From: Actinomycetota bacterium
GTDB lineage: Bacteria; Actinomycetota; Actinomycetes; S36-B12
Direction of reading: 5' to 3'
DNA length: 8,322 nucleotides
Assembly (NCBI GenBank): GCA_003456155.1
Contig: DMPC01000080.1
Location: 5,965 to 14,286 of the forward strand
The position numbers and the translations under genes were made by a program. The notes under the pieces were generated by a model that was not told the DNA's origin, did no database searches, and saw only the letters and a list, made by a program, of their open reading frames with translations. Below, piece by piece: positions 1 through 6,105 of the stretch (its first letter is position 1; each line of letters begins with the position of its first letter).

Positions 1-44
1 AGTCATCCCGGGCCGTGATTCGAGCACCCGGGAGTCATCCCGGG
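1..44. repeat. Short direct repeat and CCCGGG hairpin upstream of the MoeA-like gene
   Basis: The 12-mer AGTCATCCCGGG occurs at 1-12 and again at 33-44. Within 27-44, two CCCGGG palindromes flank the 6-nt spacer AGTCAT, so the RNA could fold into a 6-bp GC stem-loop. This could be the terminator of a gene lying to the left, or simple GC-rich spacer. There is no T-run after it. The left edge of the window cuts the context, so the role is undecided. Confidence 0.35.
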
Positions 45-74
45 GAGAGCGCATCTCCGTGCGAGCATGAGCGC

Positions 75-1313
75 GTGAGCACCTACGGCCTGCAGGGCGT
101 GCTGAACTGGCCGCAGGCACGGAGCGTGGCGCAGTCGGCCGCGCACCCCCTGTCGGCCGCGCCCGCCCGTCTCGACGAGGCCACCGGCAGTCGGCTTGCC
201 CGCGACCTCGTCACGGTGCTGGATGACCCTCCGGTCGACTCCGCCGCAGTCGACGGCTACGCCGTCTGCGGGGAGGGGCCGTGGCGGGTGGACGACCTCG
301 AGGTGCTGACCCCCGGCTGGGCCTGCATCGTTCGGGCGCGGATGCCCCTGCCGCGTCATGCCGATGCGGTCCTGACGGAAGCCTCAGCGCACGTCGAGAA
401 GCATGCGGATGGAAGCGTCCTCGTCATCGCCCGGGATCCGCTGAACGGGCTGCCCGACGAGAGCGCGCGGCCCGACCTGGGTGAGGGCATCCTGCGCGCA
501 GCCAGCATCTCCGCAGCCGGCCACGCCCTCGTGCCGGCCGGCTCTCCCGTGACACCCGCGGTGGTGTCGCTCGCTGCGGCCCGGGGGCTCGACGGCCTCG
601 ACATCGTGCGGCCGCCCGTGGTCGGCACGGTCGTTCTCGGCTCGAGCCTGCTCGATCACGGGCTGCCCCGTCAGGGCCGGGTGCGCGATGCGCTCGGCGC
701 CGCGATCCCCGCGTTCGTCGGTGCGCTCGGTGCACGCGGCAACCCGGCGGTGCGCGCGCCGGACACCCTCGACCTGCTGACGGCCGAGATCGACGACGCC
801 GATGTGGACGTCCTCATCACGACCGGCTCGACCGCACCCGGGCCGGACAATCACCTGCGCGAGGTGCTGCGCGATCTCAACGTGCGATGGCTCGTCGACG
901 GCGTGAGCGTCACCCCCGGCTCGTCGATGCTGCTGGTCCGGCTCGTCGACGGGCGCTTCCTGGTGGGCCTGCCCGGGGATCCCACGGCAGCGCTCGCGGG
1001 TCTGGTCACGCTGGTCACCCCGCTGCTGTCCTCCCTCTGCGACGCTCCCCGGGTGGATCGACGACGCACGGCGGTTCTCCTCGAGGATGCCCCGCCGGCC
1101 GACTACGCCGACGACACCGCCCTGGTTCCGGTCCTGCTGACGTCGTCGTCAGCGGGGACGATGGCACGGCCGCTGCCGATGAGCGGATCCGACGGCCAGG
1201 TCGGCTGGGCCCGGGCCGACGCCATCGCAGTGCTCCCGCCCGGGGCGGGCTTCCGCGGCGACGTCGCCGAGCTCCTGGACGTCCACGGCCGGGATCTGCC
1301 CGCCCTGCCGTAG
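75..1313 (+). CDS. MoeA-like molybdopterin-binding protein, degenerate active site
   Basis: This protein of 412 aa resembles MoeA, the molybdopterin molybdenumtransferase that inserts molybdate into adenylated molybdopterin in the cytoplasm. Supporting landmarks, numbered from the GTG at 75, are LDEATGSRLARD (33-44), DSAAVDGYAV (55-64, matching the MoeA DNSAMDGYA motif), an RPPVVGTVVLG segment that opens the MoCF-type domain, PGSS (281-284, where MoeA has PGKP), LPGDP (299-303, LPGNP in MoeA) and a C-terminal beta domain. The length matches the family, about 400 aa. Two acidic motifs are lost: TGDEL is replaced by GSSLL (189-193), and GGVSVGD by GSTAPGP (251-257). Molybdate insertion is therefore doubtful, and the protein may be a divergent paralogue. 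The start is uncertain. GTG at 15 adds 20 residues that look unconserved and cross the CCCGGG hairpin, so GTG at 75 is preferred. No strong ribosome-binding site is visible for either. Confidence 0.8.
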   Translation: MSTYGLQGVLNWPQARSVAQSAAHPLSAAPARLDEATGSRLARDLVTVLDDPPVDSAAVDGYAVCGEGPWRVDDLEVLTPGWACIVRARMPLPRHADAVLTEASAHVEKHADGSVLVIARDPLNGLPDESARPDLGEGILRAASISAAGHALVPAGSPVTPAVVSLAAARGLDGLDIVRPPVVGTVVLGSSLLDHGLPRQGRVRDALGAAIPAFVGALGARGNPAVRAPDTLDLLTAEIDDADVDVLITTGSTAPGPDNHLREVLRDLNVRWLVDGVSVTPGSSMLLVRLVDGRFLVGLPGDPTAALAGLVTLVTPLLSSLCDAPRVDRRRTAVLLEDAPPADYADDTALVPVLLTSSSAGTMARPLPMSGSDGQVGWARADAIAVLPPGAGFRGDVAELLDVHGRDLPALP

Positions 1314-1346
1314 GAGGGGACCCGCGGGCCGCGAACGATCAGAGGC

Positions 1347-1364
1347 ATTCCCCATCTGGGGAGT
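1347..1364. other. Stem-loop between the MoeA-like and TauE genes
   Basis: ATTCCCC (1347-1353) pairs with GGGGAGT (1358-1364) around the 4-nt loop ATCT. The stem is 7 bp with one G-U pair. It lies 33 nt after the MoeA-like stop and about 22 nt before the TauE -10 box, so it could terminate the first gene or act as an operator for the second. There is no T-run. Nothing else stands out in the 86-nt gap apart from the promoter listed next. Confidence 0.35.
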
Positions 1365-1386
1365 CGGAATACCGGTGATGGCGGCC

Positions 1387-1392
1387 TAGAGT
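1387..1392 (+). promoter_or_regulatory. Candidate leaderless promoter (-10 TAGAGT) for the TauE operon
   Basis: TAGAGT fits the actinobacterial TANNNT -10 consensus. Exactly 7 nt separate it from the GTG at 1400, so transcription would start at or next to the start codon. There is no Shine-Dalgarno sequence before that GTG, as expected for a leaderless gene. A poor -35 match (TCGGAA, 1364-1369) lies 17 nt upstream. Confidence 0.55.
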
Positions 1393-1399
1393 CGGCCCC

Positions 1400-2341
1400 G
1401 TGCTCGGAATCGACCTCGCGCTGACCGCCGGTGGCCTGCTCACCGGCCTGATGGTCGGGCTCACCGGGATGGGGGGCGCCGCGCTGGTCACACCGATGCT
1501 CGTGCTGATGTTCGGGGTGTCCCCCGCGGCCGCGGTCTCGAGCGATGTGCTGGCGACAGCGATCATGAAGCCCGTCGGGGCGCTGGTCCACATCCGCGCG
1601 AGGACCGTCCACTGGGGGCTGGTCGGCTGGCTCTCGGTCGGATCCATCCCCGGTGTGCTCCTCGGCACCTGGATCTTCGCCATGGTGCTGGGGACGGACG
1701 AGGCCAGCGAGACCATCCGCACCTGGATCGGCTGGGTCCTGCTCGTGGCCGTCGGGGCGATGATCGCGAAGGTCTGGATCGGTCGGCGCGCCTCGGGCAT
1801 CCGAGCCGCGCACCACGACCTCGGCACCTCGATGCCCGTCCGACGCGTGCCCACCGTGATCCTGGGTGTGGTGGTCGGGGTGCTCGTCGGCATGACGAGC
1901 GTGGGCTCGGGCTCCCTGGTCGTGACGGCGCTGCTGCTGCTCTACCCGCTGCTGCGCCCCTCGATCCTCGTGGGCACCGACCTCACGCAGGCGGTCCCCA
2001 TGCTGGTCGTCGGAGCGGTGGCCCACGCCGGCCTGGGCGACATCAGCCTCGCCATCGTCGGCTCCCTGCTCCTGGGCCAGATCCCGGGCGTGTGGCTCGG
2101 GGCGCGGATGTCGTCCCGCTACGACGGCGTGGCCCTGCGGTGGCTCCTCATGGTGGTCCTCGCCGCAACAGCCGTGAAGTTGCTGGGGGCTCCGACCCTG
2201 GTTGCTGGCATGATCGGCCTGGTCGGTCTCATCATCGTGAGCACCATCTACATCAAGGAACGGATAGATGGCAAAGCGCCCCTCCCGGATCAACCTGCCG
2301 GCGGAGGATCCTCACGCGCCCCCTCCCCTGAAGTTCCCTGA
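1400..2341 (+). CDS. TauE/SafE-family sulfite/anion exporter
   Basis: This polytopic inner-membrane protein of 313 aa is from the TauE/SafE (formerly DUF81) family, whose members are proposed to export sulfite, sulfoacetate or related organosulfur anions. The sequence is almost entirely hydrophobic helices and contains the family's inverted internal duplication. GLLTGLMVGLTGMGG (12-26) matches GVVVGVLVGMTSVGS (156-170), SSD (47-49) matches GTD (192-194), and IPGVLLG (83-89) matches IPGVWLG (228-234). The loop at 128-150 (GRRASG...MPVRR) is basic and presumably cytoplasmic. The tail after about residue 290 is Pro/Gly-rich and polar. It is encoded where this gene overlaps the next one by 74 nt, so its sequence may be constrained by the other frame. 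GTG 1400 is chosen because of the -10 box 7 nt upstream and because the first helix begins directly after it. The substrate cannot be read from the sequence. Confidence 0.88.
   Translation: MLGIDLALTAGGLLTGLMVGLTGMGGAALVTPMLVLMFGVSPAAAVSSDVLATAIMKPVGALVHIRARTVHWGLVGWLSVGSIPGVLLGTWIFAMVLGTDEASETIRTWIGWVLLVAVGAMIAKVWIGRRASGIRAAHHDLGTSMPVRRVPTVILGVVVGVLVGMTSVGSGSLVVTALLLLYPLLRPSILVGTDLTQAVPMLVVGAVAHAGLGDISLAIVGSLLLGQIPGVWLGARMSSRYDGVALRWLLMVVLAATAVKLLGAPTLVAGMIGLVGLIIVSTIYIKERIDGKAPLPDQPAGGGSSRAPSPEVP
2255..2259 (+). promoter_or_regulatory. Ribosome-binding site for the potassium channel gene
   Basis: AAGGA lies 8 nt before the ATG at 2268, inside the 3' end of the TauE coding sequence. It fixes the channel start and supports the long gene overlap. 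The next in-frame GTG codon falls within the first transmembrane helix, so no later start would give a complete channel. Confidence 0.65.
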
Positions 2342-3338
2342 GCGGCGGTTCAGCCCGCTTCGCAACATCACCGTTCGCGTCTTCATCGCGATCTTCGTGG
2401 TGATCCTCACGTCGACGATCGTCTGGGCCGAGGGGGATTGCTACCAGGACCGCGGGGAGCAGGGCGGGCTCTCCTGGATCGACTCTCTCTACTACGCCAC
2501 CGTCACCCTGTCGACGACCGGCTACGGCGACATCACGCCGGTTTGCGAGTCGGCTCGCATGGTGAACGTCTTCGTCATCACCCCACTGCGCTTCCTGTTC
2601 CTCATCGTGCTCATCGGCACGACCATCGAGGTCCTGACCCAGCGCACCCGCGAGCAGATGCGCTCAAAGCGATGGAGGAACACCGTGAACGACCACACCG
2701 TCATCATCGGCTACGGCGTCAAGGGCCGGGCTGCTGCACAGTCCCTCATCGACGCCGGTACTGACCGGCACGAGATCGTCGTCGTCGCCACCGACCGAGC
2801 TGAGGTGGACGAGGCGACCAGGGACGGTTTCGTCGGAGTCGTCGGCGACGGTCGACGTGAGAACGTCCTGCGCGATGCCGCAATCGACCGTGCGAAGCGG
2901 ATCGTCGTCGCCACCAATGAGGACGACACCACGATCCTCGTCACTCTGACAGCGCGACGCCTCTCTCCGCACGCCACGATCGTCGCCGCCGCGCGTGAAG
3001 CGCAGAACATGGAGATCCTGCGCCAGTCCGGCGCCAACAACGTCATTCCCACGGCGGAGTCCGCCGGCCGGCTGATGGGCCTGTCCCTGCTGTCGAGCAC
3101 CGCCGGGGAGCTCATGGAGGATCTCCTCGACTCCGGACGCGGTCTCGAGGTTGTTGAGCGGGAGATCACGCGCGATGAGCTCGGCCAGTCGCCCACGGAT
3201 CTTGACGCCTCCGGCCAGATCGTCCTGGCCGTGATCCGCAAGGGAGTCGCGCATCGGTTCGACACCAACGACATCACGCGCCTGGAGCCCGGCGACCGAC
3301 TCGTCGTCATCCGGCACAACCCGTCAGAGAGGTCCTGA
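2268..3338 (+). CDS. Two-TM potassium channel with RCK (TrkA-N/TrkA-C) domain
   Basis: This 356-aa protein has the architecture of an MthK/Kch-type potassium channel. After a proline-rich cytoplasmic N-terminus (1-32) come TM1 (about 34-54), a pore helix (69-80), the potassium selectivity filter TTGYGD (83-88) and TM2 (about 98-123). A cytoplasmic RCK domain follows, opening with a Rossmann fold (VIIGYGVKGRAAA, 145-157) that typically binds NAD(H), nucleotides or other ligands and gates the pore. The RCK-C/TrkA-C lobe occupies about 285-352 and ends with LEPGDRLVVI. Family members work as tetramers with an octameric RCK ring. The extracellular turret carries Cys58, and Cys93 follows the filter, so a disulfide is possible. 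The gene starts 74 nt inside TauE and ends 3 nt before the oxidoreductase, implying translational coupling. The intact filter argues for a real potassium pore; the gating ligand is unknown. Confidence 0.93.
   Translation: MAKRPSRINLPAEDPHAPPPLKFPERRFSPLRNITVRVFIAIFVVILTSTIVWAEGDCYQDRGEQGGLSWIDSLYYATVTLSTTGYGDITPVCESARMVNVFVITPLRFLFLIVLIGTTIEVLTQRTREQMRSKRWRNTVNDHTVIIGYGVKGRAAAQSLIDAGTDRHEIVVVATDRAEVDEATRDGFVGVVGDGRRENVLRDAAIDRAKRIVVATNEDDTTILVTLTARRLSPHATIVAAAREAQNMEILRQSGANNVIPTAESAGRLMGLSLLSSTAGELMEDLLDSGRGLEVVEREITRDELGQSPTDLDASGQIVLAVIRKGVAHRFDTNDITRLEPGDRLVVIRHNPSERS
3326..3332 (+). promoter_or_regulatory. Ribosome-binding site for the quinone oxidoreductase
   Basis: AGAGAGG lies 9 nt before ATG 3342 and within the last codons of the channel gene. 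It supports this start over the out-of-frame ATG at 3346 and indicates a co-transcribed, coupled pair. Confidence 0.55.
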
Positions 3339-3341
3339 CGC

Positions 3342-4319
3342 ATGCATGCGATCACGGTGACCGAGCCGGGCGGCCCCGAGGCGATGTCGTGGGCCAAGGT
3401 GCCCGATCCCACTCCGGGGCCGGGCGAGGTCATCGTCGAGGTGGCAGCCGCAGGCGTGAATCGGGCCGATCTGCTGCAGCGACAGGGCCTCTACCCTCCG
3501 CCGCCCGGTGCCTCGGACATCATCGGACTCGAGTGCTCCGGCACGATCACGAATGTCGGGGCTGCCCTTCCCCTCGATCGGATCGGCGAGAAGGTGTGCG
3601 CGATCCTCGCGGGTGGCGGCTACGCCCAGAAGGTGGCCGTGCCCGTCGGGCAGCTGATGCCGATCCCCGACGGCGTCAGCCTGATCGATGCCGGTGGCCT
3701 GGCCGAGGTGACCTGCACCGTGTGGAGCAACCTCGACATGGTTGCGAACCTGAGCGAGGGCGAGTGGCTGCTGATCCACGGCGGCGGTTCGGGCGTCGGC
3801 ACCATGGCGATCCAGATCGGCCGCGCGCTCGGCGCGCGCATCGCCGTGACAGCCGGGAGCCAGGCCAAGCTCGACCGCTGCGCCGCGCTGGGCGCTGAGG
3901 TGCTGATCAACTACCACGAGCAGGACTTCGTTCAGGAGATCAAGGACGCCACCGGTGGCAGGGGAGCCAACGTGATCCTCGACAACATGGGCGCGTCCTA
4001 TCTCTCCCGCAACGTCGATGCCCTCGCCCGCGACGGCCGCCTGGTCGTCATCGGCATGCAGGGGGGCGTCAAGGCAGAACTCGACATCAACGCGCTGCTC
4101 CGCAAGAACGCCTCCGTCCACGCCACCAGCCTGCGTGGCCGACCTGAGTCGGAGAAGGCCGCCATCTGCGCGCAGGTGGAGCGCACCGTATGGCCGTGGA
4201 TCCACGCCGGTGTCGTCACTCCTGTCATCGACCGGGTGATGCCCATGGCCGACGCCGCAGAGGCTCATCGGCTCCTGGCCGACGGTGCCGTGACCGGCAA
4301 GATCCTTCTGACCCCCTGA
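3342..4319 (+). CDS. NAD(P)H:quinone oxidoreductase, PIG3-like MDR family
   Basis: This 325-aa cytoplasmic enzyme belongs to the zinc-independent quinone reductase branch of the medium-chain dehydrogenase/reductases. Relatives reduce quinones or similar electrophiles with NADPH. The GroES-like catalytic domain carries the PIG3-type signature GVNRADLLQRQGLYPPPPG (38-56), followed by a Rossmann domain with the nucleotide loop GGGSGVGT (147-154). The segment TAGSQAKLDRCAALGA is the usual region contacting the cofactor's 2'-phosphate, so NADP(H) is favoured. No cluster of zinc-binding cysteines is present. The C-terminus HRLLADGAVTGKILLTP is the typical family ending, and the length matches the usual 320-335 aa. 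It is the last gene of the TauE-channel-oxidoreductase unit, starting 3 nt after the channel stop. Its physiological substrate is unknown; detoxification of quinones or oxidative-stress products is the usual assumption. Confidence 0.92.
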   Translation: MHAITVTEPGGPEAMSWAKVPDPTPGPGEVIVEVAAAGVNRADLLQRQGLYPPPPGASDIIGLECSGTITNVGAALPLDRIGEKVCAILAGGGYAQKVAVPVGQLMPIPDGVSLIDAGGLAEVTCTVWSNLDMVANLSEGEWLLIHGGGSGVGTMAIQIGRALGARIAVTAGSQAKLDRCAALGAEVLINYHEQDFVQEIKDATGGRGANVILDNMGASYLSRNVDALARDGRLVVIGMQGGVKAELDINALLRKNASVHATSLRGRPESEKAAICAQVERTVWPWIHAGVVTPVIDRVMPMADAAEAHRLLADGAVTGKILLTP

Positions 4320-4330
4320 CCTGCACGCGT

Positions 4331-4357
4331 CCCAGGATCGCGATCGGCGATGCCGGG
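4331..4357. terminator. Possible bidirectional hairpin terminator between convergent genes
   Basis: In the 41-nt gap between the convergent oxidoreductase and SET genes, CCC-A-GG-ATCGC (4331-4341) can pair with GCGAT-G-CC-GGG (4347-4357) around a 5-nt loop. This gives about 10 bp with one bulged base on each side. No T-tract follows on either strand, which is common for actinobacterial terminators but also weakens the call. A perfect 10-bp palindrome GATCGCGATC (4336-4345) is embedded in it. Confidence 0.4.
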
Positions 4358-4360
4358 GTG

Positions 4361-4870
4361 CTAGGCCTCGATGGCCGGCAGTGAAGCGATGCGCTTGATC
4401 AGGTAGGGCGAGAACCACCCGCTGTACTTGGCCTGCAGCACCGGATCGCGCCAGTCCGAGCCCGTCACGATCCCGCGGCAGGTGGGCACCCCGCACATGC
4501 AGGAGAACTCGTCATAGTCGCTGGCATCGCACATCGCGTAGTCGAACGTGATCTCCTCGCCAGGGGCGATGTCGCGCATCGCGACCAGGACAGTCGACCC
4601 GGTGATCCCTGCATTCGGCTCGCACGAGTGATTGAGCATGTCGCCGGGCTCAGGAGTCTCGTCCGAGACGAGATAGAGGTCGTCATCAACCTGGATGGAG
4701 CGCGACTGCCGGTCGTGGGAGAGCGTGGACAGGGTCGAGCGATCGACGACCCATCCGCCGAAGGCCGCGACGGTCTCGCCCGCCACAATCGGCTCCGTGG
4801 CGAACGAGCCCCATCCCTTGGAGCCGGCGGGGCGCGCCTGCGCCTTCGGCGTCAGCCAGTTGTAGTCCAA
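4361..4870 (-). CDS. SET-domain protein lysine methyltransferase
   Basis: This small cytoplasmic protein of 169 aa is essentially a bare SET domain plus post-SET motif, the fold that transfers a methyl group from S-adenosylmethionine to protein lysines. Visible motifs are KGWGSFA (18-24, the N-terminal SAM-binding turn), NHSCEPN (80-86, the NHxCxPN core), GEEITFDYA (104-112, with the catalytic-site Tyr111) and the post-SET cluster CMCGVPTCRG (124-133). Cys124, Cys126 and Cys131, with Cys83, can bind the structural zinc that closes the lysine channel. All key residues are present, so it is probably active. The substrate is unknown; histone-like or ribosomal proteins are guesses. The start is TTG at 4870 with GAGAGG 8 nt upstream. 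The frame stays open to 5203, but the only upstream start codons lie inside the divergent protease gene. It is convergent with the oxidoreductase gene and divergent from the protease gene. Confidence 0.88.
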   Translation of the reverse strand: MDYNWLTPKAQARPAGSKGWGSFATEPIVAGETVAAFGGWVVDRSTLSTLSHDRQSRSIQVDDDLYLVSDETPEPGDMLNHSCEPNAGITGSTVLVAMRDIAPGEEITFDYAMCDASDYDEFSCMCGVPTCRGIVTGSDWRDPVLQAKYSGWFSPYLIKRIASLPAIEA

Positions 4871-4878
4871 CAGGACCG

Positions 4879-4884
4879 CCTCTC
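4879..4884 (-). promoter_or_regulatory. Ribosome-binding site that selects the TTG start of the SET gene
   Basis: On the - strand GAGAGG stands 8 nt before TTG 4870, ideal Shine-Dalgarno spacing. No ATG or GTG lies in frame between here and the divergent protease gene. Together these make the TTG the best start and keep the SET domain intact. Confidence 0.55.
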
Positions 4885-4964
4885 GATGCCGGCAGCGGAC
4901 GCGCCGGAAAGGTGGGCAAAGCCGGTCAAGTCTGCCATACGAAGATGACCAGAGGACACGCTGG

Positions 4965-4970
4965 CAGGAT
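4965..4970 (+). promoter_or_regulatory. Weak candidate leaderless -10 box for the serine protease
   Basis: CAGGAT sits 6 nt before ATG 4977, the same spacing as the two better leaderless -10 boxes in this window. It keeps the A and final T of TANNNT but lacks the first T. No convincing Shine-Dalgarno or -35 is present. The 106-nt divergent region 4871-4976 must hold promoters for both this gene and the SET gene; I see none that is clear for the latter. Confidence 0.25.
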
Positions 4971-4976
4971 GGGGCG

Positions 4977-6095
4977 ATGAACACGCGCCTGACGAGCCTT
5001 GTCGCCGCATGCACGCTTGTGCTCGCCGCAGCCGTGACCTCGCCCCCGGCCACCGCATCGGTCGGCCAGGTGATCAACGGCACGACCAACCCGCCGCTGT
5101 CCCTGGCCGCCGTGCTCATGGACTCCGACACCAGCAGTTGCACCGGGGTGCTCGTCCTGCCGAACCTGCTGGCGACTGCCGCCCACTGCTTCGTCGACAG
5201 CAACGGAGTCGTGACGTCAGGGCCCGAGGCCTGGCGGATCTACCCTCCCGGGGCCGATGCTCAGACGTCTCAGCCGTCGGGCTTCCAGGCCACGCAACTG
5301 CTCATTGACCCGGCCTACCGCAATGACGGCACCGCGGACGCGCGCGACCTGGCCTACCTCGTGCTCAATGGGGCGCTCGCGACTCCGACGGTCACCCGAG
5401 TGGCGACCCGCAATGAGGTCGCAGCCCTGGCGGCACGTCGCGCCATCCTCGAGCAGGTCGGCTACGGGCAGACCGTGCCGCGTGCCGTGCAGGACGCCCC
5501 AATGAGCCCGATCCCCATCGGCATGTCAGCGCCCATCGACGAGTGGGCAGGACCAGACAGCCTCCTGAGCATGAGCACGAACGGCACGACCGGGACCTGC
5601 GCCGGCGACAGTGGCAGCCCGTGGATGGCGTCCGTCCAAGGGGAGCTGCTCCTCGTCGGGGTCCTCTCCAGCGGTGACGGACCTCCCTGCGACCCGGAGG
5701 CCGGTGGCACCAGCGACTACGTCGCCGTGATCAGCGGCCAGCCGGACCTGCTGGCCGCGGCTGTCGGGGCCGCTGGAGCGCAGCCGCTCACTCCGCCGCG
5801 CACCTGCATCGCGGTGAAGGGATCGAAGAAGGAGTGCGCCGAAGGGCGGACCTGGGCCTACTCCTTCTGCTGGGGTGCGCGGAAGTACCGCGTCGAGCAG
5901 CAGGTCAACGGGGCCTGGACGACCGTGTCGACCGGCGCCGGCCGCAAGACGAGGTCATGCGCCAGCCAGTACCCCTACCTGATCGAGGTCACCGGGACCG
6001 CCGACGCCGGGACGACCCGGTACCGGCTCGTGGTGCCGCGCCAGCCCTCGGTGCCGCGCACCCAGTACGACCCCTTCACCGTGACCTCCACCTGA
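4977..6095 (+). CDS. Secreted S1-family (chymotrypsin-fold) serine protease with C-terminal extension
   Basis: This 372-aa exported endopeptidase begins with a Sec signal peptide: basic MNTR, a hydrophobic core, and probable cleavage near the ATAS sequence at 25-28. The S1 domain spans about 30-262. The triad is His70 (TAAHC), Asp124 (ARDLAYLVL) and Ser212 (CAGDSGSPW). Cysteine pairs 55-71 and 208-238 correspond to conserved chymotrypsin-fold disulfides. The mature N-terminus near VING (32-35) follows the signal almost directly, so there is no room for a long propeptide. The residue six before the catalytic Ser is Gly206, where trypsin has Asp, so trypsin-like Arg/Lys cleavage is unlikely. 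Residues 271-372 form an extra polar, beta-looking segment with Cys277, 287, 298 and 328 that I do not recognise; substrate or cell-wall binding is possible. There is no LPxTG motif or C-terminal membrane anchor, so the protein is probably released. Targets are unknown. Confidence 0.88.
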   Translation: MNTRLTSLVAACTLVLAAAVTSPPATASVGQVINGTTNPPLSLAAVLMDSDTSSCTGVLVLPNLLATAAHCFVDSNGVVTSGPEAWRIYPPGADAQTSQPSGFQATQLLIDPAYRNDGTADARDLAYLVLNGALATPTVTRVATRNEVAALAARRAILEQVGYGQTVPRAVQDAPMSPIPIGMSAPIDEWAGPDSLLSMSTNGTTGTCAGDSGSPWMASVQGELLLVGVLSSGDGPPCDPEAGGTSDYVAVISGQPDLLAAAVGAAGAQPLTPPRTCIAVKGSKKECAEGRTWAYSFCWGARKYRVEQQVNGAWTTVSTGAGRKTRSCASQYPYLIEVTGTADAGTTRYRLVVPRQPSVPRTQYDPFTVTST

Positions 6096-6105
6096 CCGGC
6101 CCCAT

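Noticed and set aside
15..74. GTG at 15 as the start of the MoeA-like gene, overlapping a TGA at 16-18
   Set aside because: A GTGA overlap with an upstream gene is possible, but the 20 extra residues look unlike a MoeA N-terminus and cross the CCCGGG hairpin. It is kept only as an alternative start.
1103..2293. Long open frame on the - strand opposite the MoeA-like and TauE genes
   Set aside because: Its product is a low-complexity His/Asp/Gln/Arg-rich sequence, the typical antisense image of hydrophobic helices in GC-rich DNA. It has no recognisable domain and conflicts with two well-supported genes.
2658..3338. Internal start at Met131 giving a free RCK subunit, as known for MthK
   Set aside because: There is an ATG at the right place before the RCK domain, but only a weak GCGAG lies upstream. 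The sequence alone does not support a second product.
3324..4496. Long open frame on the - strand opposite the quinone oxidoreductase
   Set aside because: It is antisense to a clear MDR enzyme, overlaps the SET gene in another frame and shows no family motifs. It is a GC-driven shadow.
4924..4929. TTGACC on the - strand as the -35 of the SET gene
   Set aside because: No matching -10 box occurs 16-19 nt downstream, so the promoter of this gene stays unassigned.
4871..5203. N-terminal extension of the SET protein to an upstream start at 5203
   Set aside because: It would run through the promoter region and the signal-peptide coding part of the divergent protease gene, and the added sequence has no domain character. 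TTG 4870 has a good ribosome-binding site and begins just before the SET core.
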